From positions 1-42,446 of the IMG/VR virus record IMGVR_UViG_3300018059_000022: a stretch of DNA of 42,446 nucleotides; one strand, written 5' to 3'. Of the stretch, positions 41,125-42,446 are shown piece after piece (the first letter of the stretch is position 1; every line of letters starts with the position of its first letter). The position numbers and the translations under genes are program-made. The stretch is from a virus. Below the pieces are notes generated by a model that did not search any database, was not told the origin of the DNA, and saw only the letters and a list, made by a program, of their open reading frames with translations.

Positions 41125-41213
41125 CATGAATATAGCATTACCTTGTGTAAGAAATATATGATTCTAAAGTACTTTTTAACATGAATATAGCATTACCTTG
41201 TGTAAGAAATATA
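41125..41213. repeat. Two identical 34-bp direct repeats
   Basis: Bases 41125-41158 and 41180-41213 are identical over 34 bases (start CATGAATATAGC, end AAGAAATATA, centre CCTTGTGTAA), separated by 21 bases; start-to-start spacing is 55. They lie about 90-175 bases in front of the small terminase gene. Tandem copies at this spacing suggest binding sites for a late activator, the small terminase or an initiator. Confidence 0.88.
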
Positions 41214-41346
41214 CAGGCAAAACTATTTGCATGAGTGCTGTAGATAGTATGTGAGGTTATGTGGGATATAAAAGTTTAGAAAATTTTAGAGTTACTTATA
41301 GGATACAGACGCACATGAAAACTTAAAAAAGGCTTCCACCCCCTAG

Positions 41347-41392
41347 TGAGAATGATTCTTAGTTACATTACACTAGTTGAGAATGATACTCA
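41347..41392. promoter_or_regulatory. Tandem Fur-box-like dyads
   Basis: TGAGAATGATTCTTA (41347-41361) and TGAGAATGATACTCA (41378-41392) are near copies 31 bases apart. The second is a dyad (TGAG-N7-CTCA). Both resemble the 7-1-7 Fur consensus TGATAATGATTATCA (12 and 11 of 15 matches). They may be operators for a phage protein or for host Fur. Confidence 0.5.
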
Positions 41393-41419
41393 GTTGCTAC
41401 TTGCTGTTGCCGGATGCAG

Positions 41420-41523
41420 GTGACGATTATGGTCACATTGTATGACGTAAATTATCACCTGTAACTGATTGATTGCCTTGGATATTGTATGATATGTGAG
41501 GGGTATGTGACGATTATGGTCAC
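41420..41523. promoter_or_regulatory. Two copies of a GTGAC-N7-GTCAC operator
   Basis: GTGACGATTATGGTCAC occurs at 41420-41436 and 41507-41523; the matching stretch runs on through ATTG in both, giving 21 identical bases each, 87 bases apart. The first copy is also enclosed in a longer inverted repeat, CAGGTGA (41417-41423) with TCACCTG (41455-41461). Looks like a dimeric regulator binding pair spaced by about eight helix turns, suited to DNA looping. Confidence 0.7.
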
Positions 41524-41607
41524 ATTGAGAGTATATTAGTAGTGACTTATGTATGTAAGTGGTTGATTTCATTGAGTATTATATAGTGTGATAGCTGGCA
41601 CGGTTCC

Positions 41608-41623
41608 TGCTACTATAGTAGCA
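41608..41623. promoter_or_regulatory. Perfect 16-base palindrome before the 41686 gene
   Basis: TGCTACTATAGTAGCA is its own reverse complement and lies 63 bases in front of the 41686 ATG. It could be a repressor site or a leader hairpin. No clear -10/-35 pair could be placed around it. Confidence 0.55.
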
Positions 41624-41685
41624 CGGGTGCGTATTGCATCCCATAGACTTAGTTCTTTTAAACCACCTAGAGAAAGGAAATAATC

Positions 41686-42351
41686 ATGTCTAACATGAGT
41701 GTGTCACATTCTGTCCGTAACTATGATGCAAAGAAGTCAGTAGCGCTTGATGGTCAGCGGTTAGCAAAGATAGTGTTTAAGACTACGGCTAATCAGAAGG
41801 CAGTAATGCCTAGTAAGTGTGTATCAGTTCCAGTGTTGCAAGAAGAGCAAATTGCAGTGTATCAAGCAGAACTTGCAGTGCATGTGCATGAACTACTTGA
41901 AGGTGCACAGAATGAGTTGATACGAGCAAAGCTGCTTGAGCATGGTACTGGTGAAGGTGTAGAGATACTGGATTCTGACATCAGTGTACTTGCCTGTATC
42001 AATTGGCTTGATGAAGCAGCAAAAGGCAATAGATTAAGCAAGGATAGCATCACTGCTTGGTTCAATGGCAATGTTGCAGAGCTGTTAAGTGTTGCAATCG
42101 CAGATAAGTTAGGTATCAGTGATACTCCAAGTGAAACTGAGACTGTGAAGCTTAACAAGATTGTATCTGATTACTGCGAGAAGTTTGCAGCGCTGAGTGG
42201 TAGCAAGACGTATTATGCACCTGAAATCGCTACTCGCTTGATACGTGCTTTAGAAGTTGCAGCACCAGCAGAAGATAAGTTGACAGTCGCGTTTACTGCA
42301 AAGTTGGAAGCAATGAAAGTTAAACCGGCAGCAGATTTGCTGGCACTATGA
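41686..42351 (+). CDS. Early protein of unknown function, 221 aa
   Basis: AAAGGAA ribosome site 9 bases before the ATG. Helical, Ala/Leu-rich, with VPVLQEEQIAVYQA (48-61) and LACINWLDEAAKG near residue 106. It ends in KPAADLLAL, like the TEADLLANL end of the 5044 protein, and follows a similar VPV...QA...ELL plan; both genes are richer in G and C than most others (24 of 60 bases at 42121-42180) and each has its own terminator. They are probably distant paralogues, likely made in quantity early. Function unknown. Confidence 0.78.
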   Translation: MSNMSVSHSVRNYDAKKSVALDGQRLAKIVFKTTANQKAVMPSKCVSVPVLQEEQIAVYQAELAVHVHELLEGAQNELIRAKLLEHGTGEGVEILDSDISVLACINWLDEAAKGNRLSKDSITAWFNGNVAELLSVAIADKLGISDTPSETETVKLNKIVSDYCEKFAALSGSKTYYAPEIATRLIRALEVAAPAEDKLTVAFTAKLEAMKVKPAADLLAL

Positions 42352-42371
42352 AGTAGTATTTGTACTGGATA

Positions 42372-42406
42372 GATTGCATAGCTTGTATAGTGTGCAATCC
42401 ATTTTT
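42372..42406 (+). terminator. Rho-independent terminator
   Basis: GATTGCA (42372-42378) pairs with TGCAATC (42393-42399), loop of 14, followed by CATTTTT (T run 42402-42406). It lies 20 bases behind the 41686 gene. Confidence 0.75.
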
Positions 42407-42410
42407 ATAG

Positions 42411-42446
42411 TGTATGTATGTATGTATGTATGTATGTATGTATGTA
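42411..42446. repeat. TGTA microsatellite at the window end
   Basis: Nine uninterrupted TGTA units run to the last base. The sequence most likely stops here because the repeat could not be assembled further, not because the genome ends. Confidence 0.9.

Larger units (their letters stand above)
41039..41685. other. Divergent non-coding control region
   Basis: About 650 bases with no credible gene on either strand, lying between the start of the minus-strand late arm and the plus-strand 41686 gene. It carries a pair of 34-bp direct repeats, two pairs of dyad sites and a 16-base palindrome (listed separately). No promoter matching the TTGACA-17 pattern was found, so late transcription may need an activator. 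A packaging (pac/cos) site or replication origin could also be here. Confidence 0.7.

Noticed and set aside
41390-41572. 60-aa minus-strand frame in the control region
   Set aside because: Its repeated CDHNRH segments come from the two identical operator copies; no ribosome site.
41563-41587. Sigma70 promoter TTGATT...TATAGT for the 41686 gene
   Set aside because: The spacer would be only 13 bases, too short for a working promoter.

Overview
The window is most of the genome of a short-tailed (podovirus-like), tailed double-stranded DNA phage that appears strictly lytic. It is AT-rich and tightly packed. Shine-Dalgarno sites (AGGAG/GGAG) are frequent, gene ends overlap (ATGA, TAATG, GTGA, TTGA), and the one clear promoter type is a near-consensus sigma70 promoter. 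A Gram-negative host is likely but cannot be named. I saw no integrase, repressor, phage RNA polymerase, tRNA, rRNA or CRISPR array. Podovirus morphology is inferred from a portal, an SU10/DUF5309-type capsid protein, a tail-adaptor-like protein, a tail nozzle-like protein and two very large internal virion proteins, with no tape measure, sheath or tail-tube gene.

Layout. (1) 1-16820, plus strand: early and replication genes. The first gene is cut by the window edge. Two matching sigma70 promoters (855-883 and 4921-4949) lie in this arm; the second drives a single-gene unit (5044-5685) closed by a strong terminator, followed by about 230 bases of nested hairpins. Recognisable proteins are an SF1 RecD/Dda-like helicase, a Cas4-like PD-(D/E)XK nuclease with a probable Fe-S cluster, a Sak4/AAA_24-like ATPase, a DUF6378 protein, a possible ssDNA-binding protein, a family A DNA polymerase, a DUF3987-type helicase/primase ATPase and a DEDDh exonuclease. 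Several tiny proteins (16-59 aa), four of them membrane peptides, lie between these. (2) 16838-41038, minus strand: virion and lysis genes. In transcription order these are small terminase, a 58-aa protein, large terminase, portal, scaffold candidate, decoration candidate, major capsid protein, small head proteins, tail adaptor, tail fibre, nozzle, DUF5675 protein, GTA-type holin, internal virion proteins, and a second fibre module with its adaptor. (3) 41039-41685: a non-coding divergent region with two 34-bp direct repeats and several dyad operators. (4) 41686-42351, plus strand: an early gene with its own terminator, then a TGTA microsatellite where the sequence stops.

How it works together. 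The two arms diverge from 41039-41685 and converge at 16820/16838. If the map is circular or circularly permuted, the plus-strand gene at 41686 leads across the window ends into the early arm. The early arm supplies polymerase, helicases, recombinase and nucleases; the late arm builds and fills the capsid and lyses the cell. The least explained items are the structured RNA at 5765-5936, a recurring C-terminal peptide (LTVxDL) on early proteins, the repeat-rich control region near the terminase genes, and an overprinted 58-aa gene between the two terminase subunits.
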